A DNA stretch of 64,000 nucleotides from Cobetia amphilecti (GCF_030010415.1 NZ_JASCSA010000006.1); one strand, 5' to 3'. Shown: positions 1-8,162, numbered from the stretch's first letter. Made by a program: numbers and translations. Notes: generated from the letters alone by a model not told the origin.

Positions 1-382
1 CCAGGCCCAGCTCGGAGGCACCACAGATCATGCCGCGGGATTCGACACCGCGCAGCTTGGCCTTGCGAATCTTGAAGTCGCCCGGCAGCTTGGCGCCGAC
101 CTGAGCGAAGAGCACCTTCTGGCCAGCGGCGACATTCGGCGCGCCACAGACGACCTGCACCAGCGCACCGCTGCCATCATCCACCTGGCAGACATTGAGG
201 CGATCAGCCTCCGGGTGCGGTTGCTTGTCCTTGACCTCGGCCACGACTACACCGGTGAACTCACCGGCGACCGGTTCGATACCATCGACTTCCAGACCGG
301 CCATGGTGACCTGATCGGCAAGCTGCTGGGTGTTCAGTTCCGGCGACACCCACTCACGCAGCCACTGTTCGGAAAATTTCAT
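1..382 (-). CDS. pheT: Phenylalanine--tRNA ligase beta subunit, N-terminal fragment
   Basis: Only the first 127 codons are in the window; the gene runs off the left edge. The product begins MKFSEQWLREWVSPELN and continues through the tRNA-binding (EMAP/OB-fold) domain, with the family-typical run GLEVDGIEP near residue 30 and VVCGAPNVAAGQKV near residue 80. The beta chain pairs with PheS to charge tRNA-Phe; it carries the editing and tRNA-anchoring domains and no catalytic site. It lies 56 bp downstream of pheS on the same strand, the usual pheST arrangement. An AGGA Shine-Dalgarno lies about 8 bases before the ATG at 382. Confidence 0.95.
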   Translation of the reverse strand, partial: MKFSEQWLREWVSPELNTQQLADQVTMAGLEVDGIEPVAGEFTGVVVAEVKDKQPHPEADRLNVCQVDDGSGALVQVVCGAPNVAAGQKVLFAQVGAKLPGDFKIRKAKLRGVESRGMICGASELGL

Positions 383-438
383 CTTGCTGTCCTGTTCCGT
401 AAGTTCACGCCCTCAAGGCGCGATACGTGAATGAGTGC

Positions 439-1458
439 CTAGCTGAACTGGCGAAGGAAACGCAGGTCGTTCTCGAAGAACAACCGCAGGTCGTTGACGC
501 CGTAACGCAGCATCGCCAGACGCTCCACGCCCATGCCGAAGGCGAAGCCACGGAAGCGCTCGCTATCGATACCGGAGTGACGGAAGACTTCCGGATGCAC
601 CATGCCGCACCCCATCACCTCGAGCCAGCCGGTGTGGGAGCAGACACGACAGCCGTCACCGGCACACATCACGCACTGGATATCGACTTCAGCGGACGGT
701 TCGGTGAACGGGAAGTAGGACGGACGGAAGCGGACTTCCAGGTCATCACGCTCGAAGAAGGCATGCAGGAATTCTTCGACGGTGCCCTTGAGGTCGGCGA
801 AGCTGACATTCTCGTCGACCAGCAGACCCTCGACCTGATGGAACATCGGGGTATGGGTCAGATCGGAGTCGCAGCGATAGACGCGGCCCGGGCAGACGAT
901 GCGCAGCGGCGGCTCACTGGCCTTCATGCTGCGTACCTGCACCGGTGAGGTGTGAGTGCGCAGAAGACGCGTGGCATCGAAATAGAAGGTGTCATGCATC
1001 GCGCGCGCCGGGTGGTGCGACGGGATGTTCAGCGCTTCGAAGTTGTGATGGTCATCTTCGATTTCCGGCCCTTCTGCGACACCGTAGCCGATGTGCGAGA
1101 AGAAGCTTTCGATACGCTCAAGCGTGCGGGTGACCGGGTGCAGGCCGCCTACCGGCTCACCACGGCCCGGCAGGGTCACATCGACGCGCTCGGCGGCAAG
1201 ACGCGCATTGAGCGCCGCCGTTTCCAGCGTATTGCGACGTGCATCCAACTCGCCACTCAGCAGCTGCTTGGCTTCGTTGATGGTCTCACCGGCCTTGGGA
1301 CGCTCGTCGGGGGACAACTTGCCGAGGCCCTTGAGCAGTGCGGTGATCTCGCCCTTCTTGCCGAGAAAACGTACCCGTACCTCGTCGAGGGTCTGGACGT
1401 CTTCGGCCGCCTGGATCGCGGTGCGTGCTTCGTCCACCAGGGTGGAAAGATGTTCCAT
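439..1458 (-). CDS. pheS: Phenylalanine--tRNA ligase alpha subunit
   Basis: Class II aminoacyl-tRNA synthetase catalytic chain, 339 residues, which charges tRNA-Phe as an alpha2-beta2 tetramer with PheT. An N-terminal coiled-coil arm of about 90 residues is followed by the catalytic core: motif 2 region FHQVEGLLVDENVSF, the cysteine cluster CVMCAGDGCRVC with GWLEVMGCGMVHP, and motif 3 GFAFGMGVERLAMLRYG near the C terminus. I chose the ATG at 1458 (MEHLSTLVDEA). It aligns with the usual PheS N terminus and has a GGAG element upstream; an in-frame ATG at 1509 would add 17 unusual residues. A terminator-like hairpin lies upstream (1664-1700). Confidence 0.96.
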   Translation of the reverse strand: MEHLSTLVDEARTAIQAAEDVQTLDEVRVRFLGKKGEITALLKGLGKLSPDERPKAGETINEAKQLLSGELDARRNTLETAALNARLAAERVDVTLPGRGEPVGGLHPVTRTLERIESFFSHIGYGVAEGPEIEDDHHNFEALNIPSHHPARAMHDTFYFDATRLLRTHTSPVQVRSMKASEPPLRIVCPGRVYRCDSDLTHTPMFHQVEGLLVDENVSFADLKGTVEEFLHAFFERDDLEVRFRPSYFPFTEPSAEVDIQCVMCAGDGCRVCSHTGWLEVMGCGMVHPEVFRHSGIDSERFRGFAFGMGVERLAMLRYGVNDLRLFFENDLRFLRQFS

Positions 1459-1816
1459 CCGTTCAGCTCCGATCGCTTGAGTCACTGGCGCGGCAATGTC
1501 CGCCACCAATGGAAGTCGCGCCGACCCGAAGGTCGGCAGGGAGAGCGCTCCGCCTGCGGTGAGTCACACAGACGATCGCGCCCTTGCCAGAGACCGGCCC
1601 ACAACGCGGCCAATCCCGTTCATGTCGCTGCTGACCCACCGCCGGTTCTCTGACGGCAGGCCAAACAAAAACAGGGGAAGAGCGGCTGCTCTTCCCCTGT
1701 GACGTAACACGTCATCTCGATACCGCCTGAGTTGTCCAATGCAAGCATTCGACAGTCACGGCCCGATTCGCCACCTGAGCGGCTCGCCGGGTCTGGGCGA
1801 CATCTGATCCGGTCAC
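1459..1816 (-). other. rplT-pheS intergenic leader region
   Basis: A 358-bp gap between rplT and pheS. It holds the hairpin with T-run at 1664-1700 and, just before it on the transcribed strand, a small TGACGT-gtt-ACGTCA hairpin. A 31-codon ORF starting at an ATG at 1712 (MTCYVTGEEQ...) runs through the hairpin. It has only two Phe codons and a weak ribosome site, so it is a poor match to the Phe-rich PheM leader of E. coli. No other gene is seen. Confidence 0.5.
1664..1700 (-). terminator. Terminator/possible attenuator between rplT and pheS
   Basis: A perfect 13-bp stem (1671-1683 with 1688-1700, loop of 4) is followed on the minus strand by TTTTTGTTT. It lies after rplT and before pheS. 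It either ends the infC-rpmI-rplT transcript partly or acts as a pheST attenuator, as known in enterobacteria. No Phe-rich leader peptide supports the second reading. Confidence 0.75.
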
Positions 1817-2170
1817 TTACTGAGCAGCCTTGGCCTTCTCGACGATGGCAGCAAAGGCAGCTTTTTCGTGAACCGCGATATCGGCGAGGACCTTGCGGTC
1901 GATCTCGATATTGGCCTTCTTCAGGCCAGCGATGAAGCGGCTGTAGGACATGCCATTGATGCGGGCCGCAGCGTTGATACGCGCGATCCACAGGGCACGG
2001 AACTGACGCTTGCGGACACGACGGTCACGGTAAGCGTACTGGCCGGCCTTGATGACAGCCTGCTTGGCTACGCGGAAGACGCGTGAACGCGCTCCGTAGT
2101 AACCCTTGGCCTGCTTCATGATCTTCTTGTGACGGCGACGTGCGACGACGCCACGCTTGACGCGGGACAT
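1817..2170 (-). CDS. rplT: 50S ribosomal protein L20
   Basis: 117 residues, the family's usual length, with the basic N terminus MSRVKRGVVARRRHKKIMK, the GYYGARSR motif, and the RNA-binding C-terminal half with INAAARINGMSYS. L20 binds 23S rRNA early in large-subunit assembly. In enterobacteria it also represses its own operon by binding leader RNA upstream of rpmI. AGGAG precedes the ATG. It is third in the infC-rpmI-rplT operon, 45 bp after rpmI. Confidence 0.98.
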   Translation of the reverse strand: MSRVKRGVVARRRHKKIMKQAKGYYGARSRVFRVAKQAVIKAGQYAYRDRRVRKRQFRALWIARINAAARINGMSYSRFIAGLKKANIEIDRKVLADIAVHEKAAFAAIVEKAKAAQ

Positions 2171-2215
2171 AGCGTACTCCTGATATTAAGAAAGTTGGAC
2201 CGAGGTAAGGACGGC

Positions 2216-2410
2216 TTACAGGTTCGGCAGCATGCGCTGGATCAGCGCCTTGTCTGCAGCGTGAACCTGCTTCATGCCACGCAGCTGACGCTTACGCTTG
2301 GTCGACTTCTTGGTCAGGATGTGGCTACGGAAGGACTGCTTGTGCTTGAAGCCGTTGGCAGTCTTCTTGAAGCGCTTGGCAGCGCCGCGGTTAGTCTTGA
2401 TCTTCGGCAT
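2216..2410 (-). CDS. rpmI: 50S ribosomal protein L35
   Basis: 64 residues, highly basic, MPKIKTNRGAAKRFKKT with the family-typical ending HAADKALIQRMLPNL. It is a structural protein of the large ribosomal subunit. GGAG lies upstream of the ATG. It sits 100 bp after infC; that gap contains a hairpin followed by a U-run (see 2455-2480), a possible site of L20-dependent control. Confidence 0.97.
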   Translation of the reverse strand: MPKIKTNRGAAKRFKKTANGFKHKQSFRSHILTKKSTKRKRQLRGMKQVHAADKALIQRMLPNL

Positions 2411-2454
2411 GAGTATTAACTCCGCTCGGTTTCTTGAGAAAATCCAGGGCCGAC

Positions 2455-2480
2455 AAAAAGAGCCACGCCCGCAGGCGTGC
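2455..2480 (-). promoter_or_regulatory. Hairpin plus U-run in the infC-rpmI spacer (possible L20 leader)
   Basis: On the transcribed strand, CACGCC-TGCG-GGCGTG forms a 6-bp GC stem (2464-2469 with 2474-2479), extendable past a bulge. It is followed by GCTC and five T residues. It lies in the 100-bp gap between infC and rpmI, exactly where L20 autoregulation acts in other bacteria. It has the shape of a weak intrinsic terminator. Confidence 0.4.
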
Positions 2481-2510
2481 CCCTGATGTGTCCGTTTTAC
2501 TGCCTATGGA

Positions 2511-3050
2511 TCACTTCTTTTTCGGCGCGAGAATCATGATCATCTGACGGCCTTCCATTTTCGGGAAGGACTCGACGGTCACGAGCTCCGAGAGGTCGCC
2601 GGCGATCCGTTCCATCAGCTTGCGGCCGATGTCCTGGTGCGCCATTTCGCGACCACGGAAGCGCAAGGTTACCTTACCCTTGTCTCCGCCTTCGATGAAG
2701 CGAGTCAGGTTGCGTAGCTTGACCTGATAATCGCCTTCATCGGTACCAGGACGGAATTTGACTTCCTTGACCTGGATCTGTTTCTGCTTCTTCTTCTGCA
2801 GATTCTTCTGTTTCTTCTCGTCGAAAAGAAACTTGCCGTAATCCATGATCTTGCAGACGATGGGGTCGGCATTGGAAATCTGGACGAGGTCGAGCCCTGC
2901 CTCTTCGGCCTTGACAAGCGCATCTTTGGTTGACACTACGCCAACCTGCTCGCCATCTGCGTCGATGAGGCGGACTTCGTCCGCACGAATACGGTCATTG
3001 ATGGGAGCCCGCTTTTCCTGGGGGCGTCCGCGCTGATTATTCCGCTTGAT
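2511..3050 (-). CDS. infC: Translation initiation factor IF-3, with ATC start codon
   Basis: IF-3 binds the 30S subunit, blocks premature joining of 50S, and checks the start codon and initiator tRNA. The reading frame is continuous from the stop at 2511 well past the first ATG/GTG-type codon (2936), which would cut off the conserved N-terminal segment APINDRIRADEVRLIDADGE. Read to full length, translation starts at ATC (3048-3050) as (M)KRNNQRGRPQEKRAP, with CGGAGA seven bases upstream; the product is 179 residues. E. coli infC uses AUU, and IF-3 discriminates against such starts, giving autoregulation. The C-terminal half has the expected GDKGKVTLRFRGREMAH. An ACG at 3053 is the alternative start. 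The gene follows thrS by 34 bp. Confidence 0.93.
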   Translation of the reverse strand: MKRNNQRGRPQEKRAPINDRIRADEVRLIDADGEQVGVVSTKDALVKAEEAGLDLVQISNADPIVCKIMDYGKFLFDEKKQKNLQKKKQKQIQVKEVKFRPGTDEGDYQVKLRNLTRFIEGGDKGKVTLRFRGREMAHQDIGRKLMERIAGDLSELVTVESFPKMEGRQMIMILAPKKK

Positions 3051-3084
3051 CGTTGCGTCTCCGTTTGGCTGAAATTCGTTACTG

Positions 3085-4983
3085 TCAGACCTGTTCTTCC
3101 TTCAGGCGTTCCATGAATTCTGAAACTTTCATGGTGCCGAGGTCTTCACCGGAACGGGTTCTGACAGCTACTGCATCAGCTTCCACTTCCTTGTCGCCAA
3201 CGACGATGAGGTAAGGAACCTTCTGCAGAGTATGCTCACGGATTTTAAAGCCGATCTTCTCGTTCCTCAAGTCTGCTTTGACACGGATGTCATGTTTCTC
3301 GAGGCGGGAGACCAGATCCTTGGCATATTCTGCCTGGGAATCCGTGATATTCATTACGACAACCTGCTCCGGGGCGAGCCAGAATGGCATCGCGCCTGCG
3401 TGGTGCTCGATCAGGATGCCGAGGAAGCGCTCGAAGGAGCCGAGAATCGCGCGGTGCAACATGACCGGCATGCGACGCTCTCCACTTTCATCGACAAACT
3501 GGGCACTGAGACGCTCAGGCAGATTGAAGTCGAGCTGTAGAGTACCACACTGCCAGACACGATTCAGACAATCTCGCAGAGAGAATTCAATCTTTGGTCC
3601 ATAGAAGGCACCCTCACCCGGCTGCAGCTCCCACGGCAGGCCAGTCGCATCCAGTGCTGCCTGCAGGCCGGCTTCGGCCTTGTCCCACGCTTCCGGCTCA
3701 CCGATGAAGGATTCCGGACGGGTGGAGAGCTTCAGCTCGACGTCTTCGAAGCCGAACTGACGGTAGACTTCCAGCGTCAGACGGATGAAGTCCTCGGCCT
3801 CGGACTCGACCTGATTCTCGGTACAGAAGATGTGGGCGTCATCCTGGGTGAAGCCACGCACGCGCATCAGACCATGCAGAGAGCCGGACGGCTCGTTGCG
3901 GTGGCAGGAGCCGAACTCGGCCAGACGCAGCGGCAGGTCACGGTAGCTCTTCAGGCCCTGATTGAAGACCTGGACGTGACACGGGCAGTTCATCGGCTTG
4001 ACCGCGTACTCACGCTTCTCGGACTCGGTGGTGAACATCAGCTCGTTGTAATGTCCCCAGTGCCCGGACTTCTTCCACAGCGAAAGATCGACCACCTGCG
4101 GCGTCTTGATCTCCTGGTAGCCATTGGCACGCTGGATACGACGCATGTACTGCTCGAGCACCTGATACATGGTCCAGCCATTCGGGTGCCAGAACACCAT
4201 GCCCGGCGCTTCTTCCTGCATATGGAAGAGGTCCAGCTTCTTGGCCAGCTTGCGGTGATCGCGCTTCTCGGCTTCCTCGAGACGCTTGAGGTAGGCCTTG
4301 AGCTGCTTCTTGTCCGGCCAGGCGGTGCCATAGATGCGGGTCAGCATCGGCTTGGTGGAATCACCACGCCAGTAGGCACCGGCCAACTTGAGCAGCTGGA
4401 AGTGCTTGAGGTGACGGGTATTCGGCACGTGCGGGCCGCGGCACATGTCGGTGTATTCTTCGTGGTGGTAAAGGCGGATGGTGTCGCCTTCGCCGATGCC
4501 CTCGATGATCTCCTGCTTGTACGGCTCATCGCGCTTCTCGAAAGCGGCCATGGCCTGGTCACGCGAGACATACTCACGCACCACATCGTACTCGCTGTCG
4601 ATCAGCTGCTTCATGCGCTTCTCGATGGTCTCGAGATCTTCCGGGGTGACCGAGCGGCCAAAGTCGATGTCGTAGTAGAAACCGTCATCGATGACCGGGC
4701 CGATGGCCATCTTGGCCTCCGGGTAGAGCTGCTTGACGGCATGACCGATCAGATGCGCGCAGGAGTGACGAATCACGTCCAGGCCTTCCGCATCACGCGC
4801 CGTGAGAATGGCGACGTTGGCGTCTTCGGTGATCATGTCAGCGGCATCGACCTCGACGCCATTGATCTTGCCGGCCACACAGGCCTTGGCAAGACCGGGA
4901 CCGATGGACTCGGCCAGCTGCATCACGGAAATCGGGGTATCGAAGGTACGCTGGCTGCCGTCAGGCAGAGTAACGATAGGCAT
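3085..4983 (-). CDS. thrS: Threonine--tRNA ligase
   Basis: Full-length class II synthetase, 632 residues: TGS domain (MPIVTLPDGSQRTFDTP), editing domain with HSCAHLIGHAVKQLYP and the HxxxH/C-type zinc site, catalytic core with FGSCHRNEPSGSLHGLMRVRG (motif 2) and PVMLHRAILGSFERFLGILIEH (motif 3), then the anticodon-binding domain. It charges tRNA-Thr and edits mischarged Ser-tRNA-Thr. The start at 4983 matches the family's MP(I/V)TLPDGS and has AAGGAA upstream; an in-frame ATG at 5019 would add 12 unrelated residues. It heads the thrS-infC-rpmI-rplT run. In E. coli it represses its own translation through its leader; the leader here was not folded. Confidence 0.97.
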   Translation of the reverse strand: MPIVTLPDGSQRTFDTPISVMQLAESIGPGLAKACVAGKINGVEVDAADMITEDANVAILTARDAEGLDVIRHSCAHLIGHAVKQLYPEAKMAIGPVIDDGFYYDIDFGRSVTPEDLETIEKRMKQLIDSEYDVVREYVSRDQAMAAFEKRDEPYKQEIIEGIGEGDTIRLYHHEEYTDMCRGPHVPNTRHLKHFQLLKLAGAYWRGDSTKPMLTRIYGTAWPDKKQLKAYLKRLEEAEKRDHRKLAKKLDLFHMQEEAPGMVFWHPNGWTMYQVLEQYMRRIQRANGYQEIKTPQVVDLSLWKKSGHWGHYNELMFTTESEKREYAVKPMNCPCHVQVFNQGLKSYRDLPLRLAEFGSCHRNEPSGSLHGLMRVRGFTQDDAHIFCTENQVESEAEDFIRLTLEVYRQFGFEDVELKLSTRPESFIGEPEAWDKAEAGLQAALDATGLPWELQPGEGAFYGPKIEFSLRDCLNRVWQCGTLQLDFNLPERLSAQFVDESGERRMPVMLHRAILGSFERFLGILIEHHAGAMPFWLAPEQVVVMNITDSQAEYAKDLVSRLEKHDIRVKADLRNEKIGFKIREHTLQKVPYLIVVGDKEVEADAVAVRTRSGEDLGTMKVSEFMERLKEEQV

Positions 4984-5171
4984 GAAGAATTCCTTGCGTT
5001 CAGTGGTGGCCCTTACCAAGGGTCACGTGAAGCGAATTTGGCCGAACACGGGGCGTCGGCTCGAAATGGGGGCAATGACGATCACGCCCCTCACGCTACT
5101 GACCCCGGCCTACAATGCCTGGGGCGCCGCCCACTGCCCCATGATGATCGAGCGACCAGTCAGGGTGTGGA

Positions 5172-5200
5172 CACATAACGCGGGAACATGAGCGAGGCAA
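5172..5200 (-). promoter_or_regulatory. Candidate thrS promoter
   Basis: On the minus strand TTGCCT (5195-5200) is separated by 17 bp from TATGTG (5172-5177). The match to consensus is moderate; it was picked by eye. Confidence 0.3.
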
Positions 5201-5270
5201 GACCTTAGCAGCCCGTTCAAAAGTCGTAAAGATACGCTTGAGCCACTGAAGACCATGCACGACACGAACG

Positions 5271-5300
5271 CAGACGGGGCGCCCTGAGGCGCCCCGTCTG
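5271..5300 (-). terminator. Terminator hairpin of the OmpA-like gene
   Basis: A perfect 13-bp GC-rich stem (5271-5283 with 5288-5300, loop CTGA) starts 22 bp after the stop codon of the OmpA-like gene. There is no clear U-run on either strand, so strength and direction are uncertain. Confidence 0.6.
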
Positions 5301-5321
5301 ATTCAGCTTACCGCGTTCGGC

Positions 5322-6197
5322 TTACTTGACTTCAGCAAGCTCGACACGACGGTTTTCGGCACGGCCTGCAGCGGTATCGTTGCTGGCGACCGGCTGCTCT
5401 TCACCGTAGCCCACAGTCTGGATACGGTTGGCGCCAACACCTTCGGAAGCCAGGTAGGCCTTCACGGAGTCAGCACGCTTCTGGGACAGCTGCTTGTTGT
5501 AGGAGTCAGAACCCACGGAGTCAGTGTGACCTTCGACGCGAACGCGGACGTTCTCGTTGGAGACCAGCTTGGCCGCCACACCGTTCAGCACTTTCTCAGC
5601 GTTGGCAGTCAGCTTGGCGGAGTCGAACTCGAAGTTCACGTCACGCAGGACGAGGTCAGCGACGCAACCCAGTGCATTGACCTTGGCGCCGGCCGGGGTG
5701 TTCGGGCACTGGTCCTGGTAGTCCGGCACGCCGTCACCATCGGAATCGAGCGGGCAGCCTTTCGCGTCAACAGTGACGCCGGCCGGAGTACCCGGGCACT
5801 GGTCCTTGTAGTCAGCAACGCCGTCACCGTCGGTGTCCAGCGGGCAGCCTTTCGCATCGACAGCGACGCCAGCCGGAGTACCCGGGCATTCGTCACGATC
5901 GTTCGGCACGCCGTCGCCATCGTCGTCCATGGACTTCGGAGCATCGTCAGCACACAGCAGTGCACCGGCAGTCGCGCCGCCGACAGCACCCAGAGAAGCG
6001 CCGGTGTCTTCGTCGCTGTCGCCAGAGACGCCGTAACCAATCCCGCCACCGATCAGGCCACCGGCCAGACCGCAGACGAACGGCTGGCTGTACCAGGGCT
6101 TCTCAGCAGATGAAGACTGGGAAGCAGAGCTTGCGCAGCCAGACAGGCCAACAACCAATGCAGAACCCAGAACCAGGCCAGTCGTAGATCTTTTCAT
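5322..6197 (-). CDS. OmpA-family lipoprotein with thrombospondin type 3 repeats
   Basis: 291 residues. A lipoprotein signal peptide (MKRSTTGLVLGSALVVGLSG, lipobox Cys at residue 21) is followed by a glycine-zipper stretch (residues about 42-80, GGLIGGGIGYG and GASLGAVGGATAGALL). Next come three calcium-binding-type repeats of the form DGDGV.DxxDxCPxTPAG (about 90-175) and a C-terminal OmpA-like peptidoglycan-binding domain with VEGHTDSVGSD and GRAENRRVEL. The Asp and Arg that contact diaminopimelate are present. Expected role: an outer-membrane lipoprotein tethering the membrane to peptidoglycan. The start at 6197 has AAGGAG; the in-frame start at 6224 would bury the signal peptide. It appears monocistronic. 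Confidence 0.9.
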   Translation of the reverse strand: MKRSTTGLVLGSALVVGLSGCASSASQSSSAEKPWYSQPFVCGLAGGLIGGGIGYGVSGDSDEDTGASLGAVGGATAGALLCADDAPKSMDDDGDGVPNDRDECPGTPAGVAVDAKGCPLDTDGDGVADYKDQCPGTPAGVTVDAKGCPLDSDGDGVPDYQDQCPNTPAGAKVNALGCVADLVLRDVNFEFDSAKLTANAEKVLNGVAAKLVSNENVRVRVEGHTDSVGSDSYNKQLSQKRADSVKAYLASEGVGANRIQTVGYGEEQPVASNDTAAGRAENRRVELAEVK

Positions 6198-6253
6198 GTA
6201 AGACTCCTTCTTAACACAGCGCAATATGTAACGAGGGTGTTACGTATCGACTC

Positions 6254-6283
6254 AGTATAAGAGCCGAACTCGTTACGATGAAA
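6254..6283 (-). promoter_or_regulatory. Candidate promoter of the OmpA-like gene
   Basis: A good -10, TATACT (6254-6259 on the minus strand), has TTTCAT 18 bp upstream (6278-6283) in an AT-rich stretch. The leader would be about 50 nt. The -35 is weak. Confidence 0.4.
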
Positions 6284-6474
6284 GGAATTTTATTCAAATC
6301 TTCCTTTAAGAAGAAAGCACATGCAGGTGCGTCCTTCCAGCTCTGATCGGGTCTGTTTCCCTTGAAAACGGTACCGATCCTCAGGCATACGGTGAAGGAA
6401 AACAGTGTTTTTTGCAACGTCGAAAAACTTTGACACTAACTGTATCAGAATGGCGACGCTGTAAAACCCCTGTT

Positions 6475-7629
6475 TTACTCTCTTTCAAGGTGCTGGCGAA
6501 CCAGCCCCTCGAAAATCTCGACGCCGGGCGCCAACAGCGTATCAGGAAAATCGTAATCGGGGTGGTGAAGCCCCGGCATTTCCTCACCTGCGCCAAATGT
6601 GAACATGGCGGCGTGGCAATCACGTGCCAGCACGCCAAAGTCCTCGGACCAGCGATGTGCCTGAGGAAGTTCCACGCAATCAAGCTCTTGCTGTCGTGCC
6701 ACGCGACGAATCATGTCGTTCGCTTCAGGCGAATTCCAGGTCGCATCGAAGGTGTCACACCAGTCCACATCGATGCCCAGACGGTCTTCTTCCGCCTCGC
6801 TGCGCGCCAGTGACACCGCCGCTTCGGCCAGCGCCTTCATCATGTCATCGCTCTCGGTGCGCAGGGTGACCATCACCTCGGCGTCGCCCGGTGAGGTGCC
6901 GAACGCGACCTCGCCCAGGCGCGCATGAATCAGGGTCACCATCGCAAGTCCGGTCTCATCGGCAAATTGCAACGGCAGACGCGACAGGCCTTGCATAATG
7001 CGACACATGGCCATCGCCGGGCTGCGACCATTTTCCGGGTGGGCCGCATGTGCACAGAGCCCGGAGAGCCGCACGATCATGCCGCGTGAGGCACAGGTGA
7101 AGGCATGGTCGCGCACGCTGACTTCCCCGAGGGGGCGCCCCGGCAGGTTGTGGCACGAATAGAGATAGTCCGGCTTGAGCGCGGCAAAGGCCTTGCTGCG
7201 CACGACGGCGCGCGCGCCTTCGCCGGTTTCCTCGGCGGGCTGGAACAGCAACACCACCTCGCCCCTGGCGACCGGAGACGCCGCCAGGCGCTGCGCCACG
7301 CCCAGCATCCAGCTCATGTGGCCGTCATGGCCACACAGGTGCCCGACATGCGGGTGACAGGAGGACCAGTCGCCGCGTGGCGCCTCATCGATGGGCAGCG
7401 CATCCAGCTCACAGCGCAGCATGACGCGCGGGCCTGGCTCGGCGCCGCGGAAGATGGCGGCCAGACCATGCCCACCCAGCCCGCTGACCACCTCGGCGCC
7501 GGCCTCCTCCATCCAGCCGGCGATGCAGGCCGCCGTGGCGGCTTCCTGTCCGGAGAGTTCCGGTGAGCGGTGCAGGGCGTGACGCAGCTCGGCCAGCGGC
7601 GTGCCCAGCAAGGAAAGTGTCGTGTTCAT
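6475..7629 (-). CDS. M20-family amidohydrolase (hippurate hydrolase/IAA-amino acid hydrolase type)
   Basis: 384-residue metal-dependent aminoacylase of the M20D type. It shows LRHALHRSPELSGQE at the N terminus and RCELDALPIDE for the first metal region. GHLCGHDGHMSWMLGVAQRL carries the conserved HDGH, LLFQPAEETGEGA the catalytic Glu pair, and HHPDYDFPDTLL lies at the C terminus. Such enzymes remove acyl groups from amino acids; the substrate cannot be told from sequence. The upstream gene's stop overlaps an ATG at 7650 (TGATG), but the ATG at 7629 has a better GAGG site and the usual N terminus; either could be used. It is probably co-transcribed with the DUF2489 gene. Confidence 0.85.
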   Translation of the reverse strand: MNTTLSLLGTPLAELRHALHRSPELSGQEAATAACIAGWMEEAGAEVVSGLGGHGLAAIFRGAEPGPRVMLRCELDALPIDEAPRGDWSSCHPHVGHLCGHDGHMSWMLGVAQRLAASPVARGEVVLLFQPAEETGEGARAVVRSKAFAALKPDYLYSCHNLPGRPLGEVSVRDHAFTCASRGMIVRLSGLCAHAAHPENGRSPAMAMCRIMQGLSRLPLQFADETGLAMVTLIHARLGEVAFGTSPGDAEVMVTLRTESDDMMKALAEAAVSLARSEAEEDRLGIDVDWCDTFDATWNSPEANDMIRRVARQQELDCVELPQAHRWSEDFGVLARDCHAAMFTFGAGEEMPGLHHPDYDFPDTLLAPGVEIFEGLVRQHLERE

Positions 7630-7649
7630 GCCTGCCTCGTGAAGACTCA

Positions 7650-8162
7650 TCAGACGGCCTGCCCCAGATCTGCTGGCGAAGCGGGACGCTTGCGCCCCAG
7701 GTAATGCTGATGCCAGAACTCCATGTTGCTCAGCACGCGACTCGCCGCCAGCTGCAGCGGCTCCGCCAGCGCTTCCTCGACGGCGATGCGCTCCTTGTCT
7801 TCGGCAAGGCGCTCACGCGGCGACAGCTCCTTGCGCGCCGAATGGGTGTGCAGGTGTGAGACCCGCCCATGCAGGACACCGAAGACCGAGAGCACGTCAT
7901 CTTCGGCCAGCCTGGTATCGAGAATCTCGATCAACACCTTGCAGCGCAGACCGCCTTCCACCATGTCGACCTGCCCGGCCTGCATGGCGCGTGCGATGGC
8001 TTCGAGGCTTTCCAGGCAGTTGGCGCGCGCCTGGATGAGCTCTTGCTCACGACGCGCCTCACGCACCTTGACCTCGCGGCGCAGCTTGAGGGCATAGAAC
8101 GCCAATCCCGCGATGATGATGATCGCGATGACGGCCAGAATGATGCTGATAGTCAGGGACAT
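7650..8162 (-). CDS. DUF2489-type membrane-anchored protein
   Basis: 170 residues of unknown function. An N-terminal hydrophobic segment (MSLTISIILAVIAIIIIAGL) anchors a cytoplasmic part of about 145 residues rich in charged helices. The conserved-looking core is ANCLESLEAIARAMQAGQ, and after DMVEGGLRC the run KVLIEIL. I assign DUF2489 from memory of this pattern. The start at 8162 has AGGAG seven bases upstream. The gene overlaps or abuts the M20 amidohydrolase, so the two are probably translated together; no functional link is known to me. Confidence 0.7.
   Translation of the reverse strand: MSLTISIILAVIAIIIIAGLAFYALKLRREVKVREARREQELIQARANCLESLEAIARAMQAGQVDMVEGGLRCKVLIEILDTRLAEDDVLSVFGVLHGRVSHLHTHSARKELSPRERLAEDKERIAVEEALAEPLQLAASRVLSNMEFWHQHYLGRKRPASPADLGQAV

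Larger units (their letters stand above)
4984..5321 (-). other. Intergenic region upstream of thrS
   Basis: 338 bp holding the thrS leader and promoter and, at its far end, the terminator of the OmpA-like gene. No ORF or RNA gene is supported. A candidate sigma-70 promoter is at 5172-5200, which would give a leader of about 180 nt, long enough for the operator-type structures known for thrS. Confidence 0.5.

Noticed and set aside
1620..1712. PheM-like leader peptide
   Set aside because: The 31-codon frame has only two Phe codons and a weak ribosome site.
3832..5178. Long plus-strand open frame (448 codons)
   Set aside because: It is antisense to thrS, which has full family similarity; the frame is a product of high GC content.
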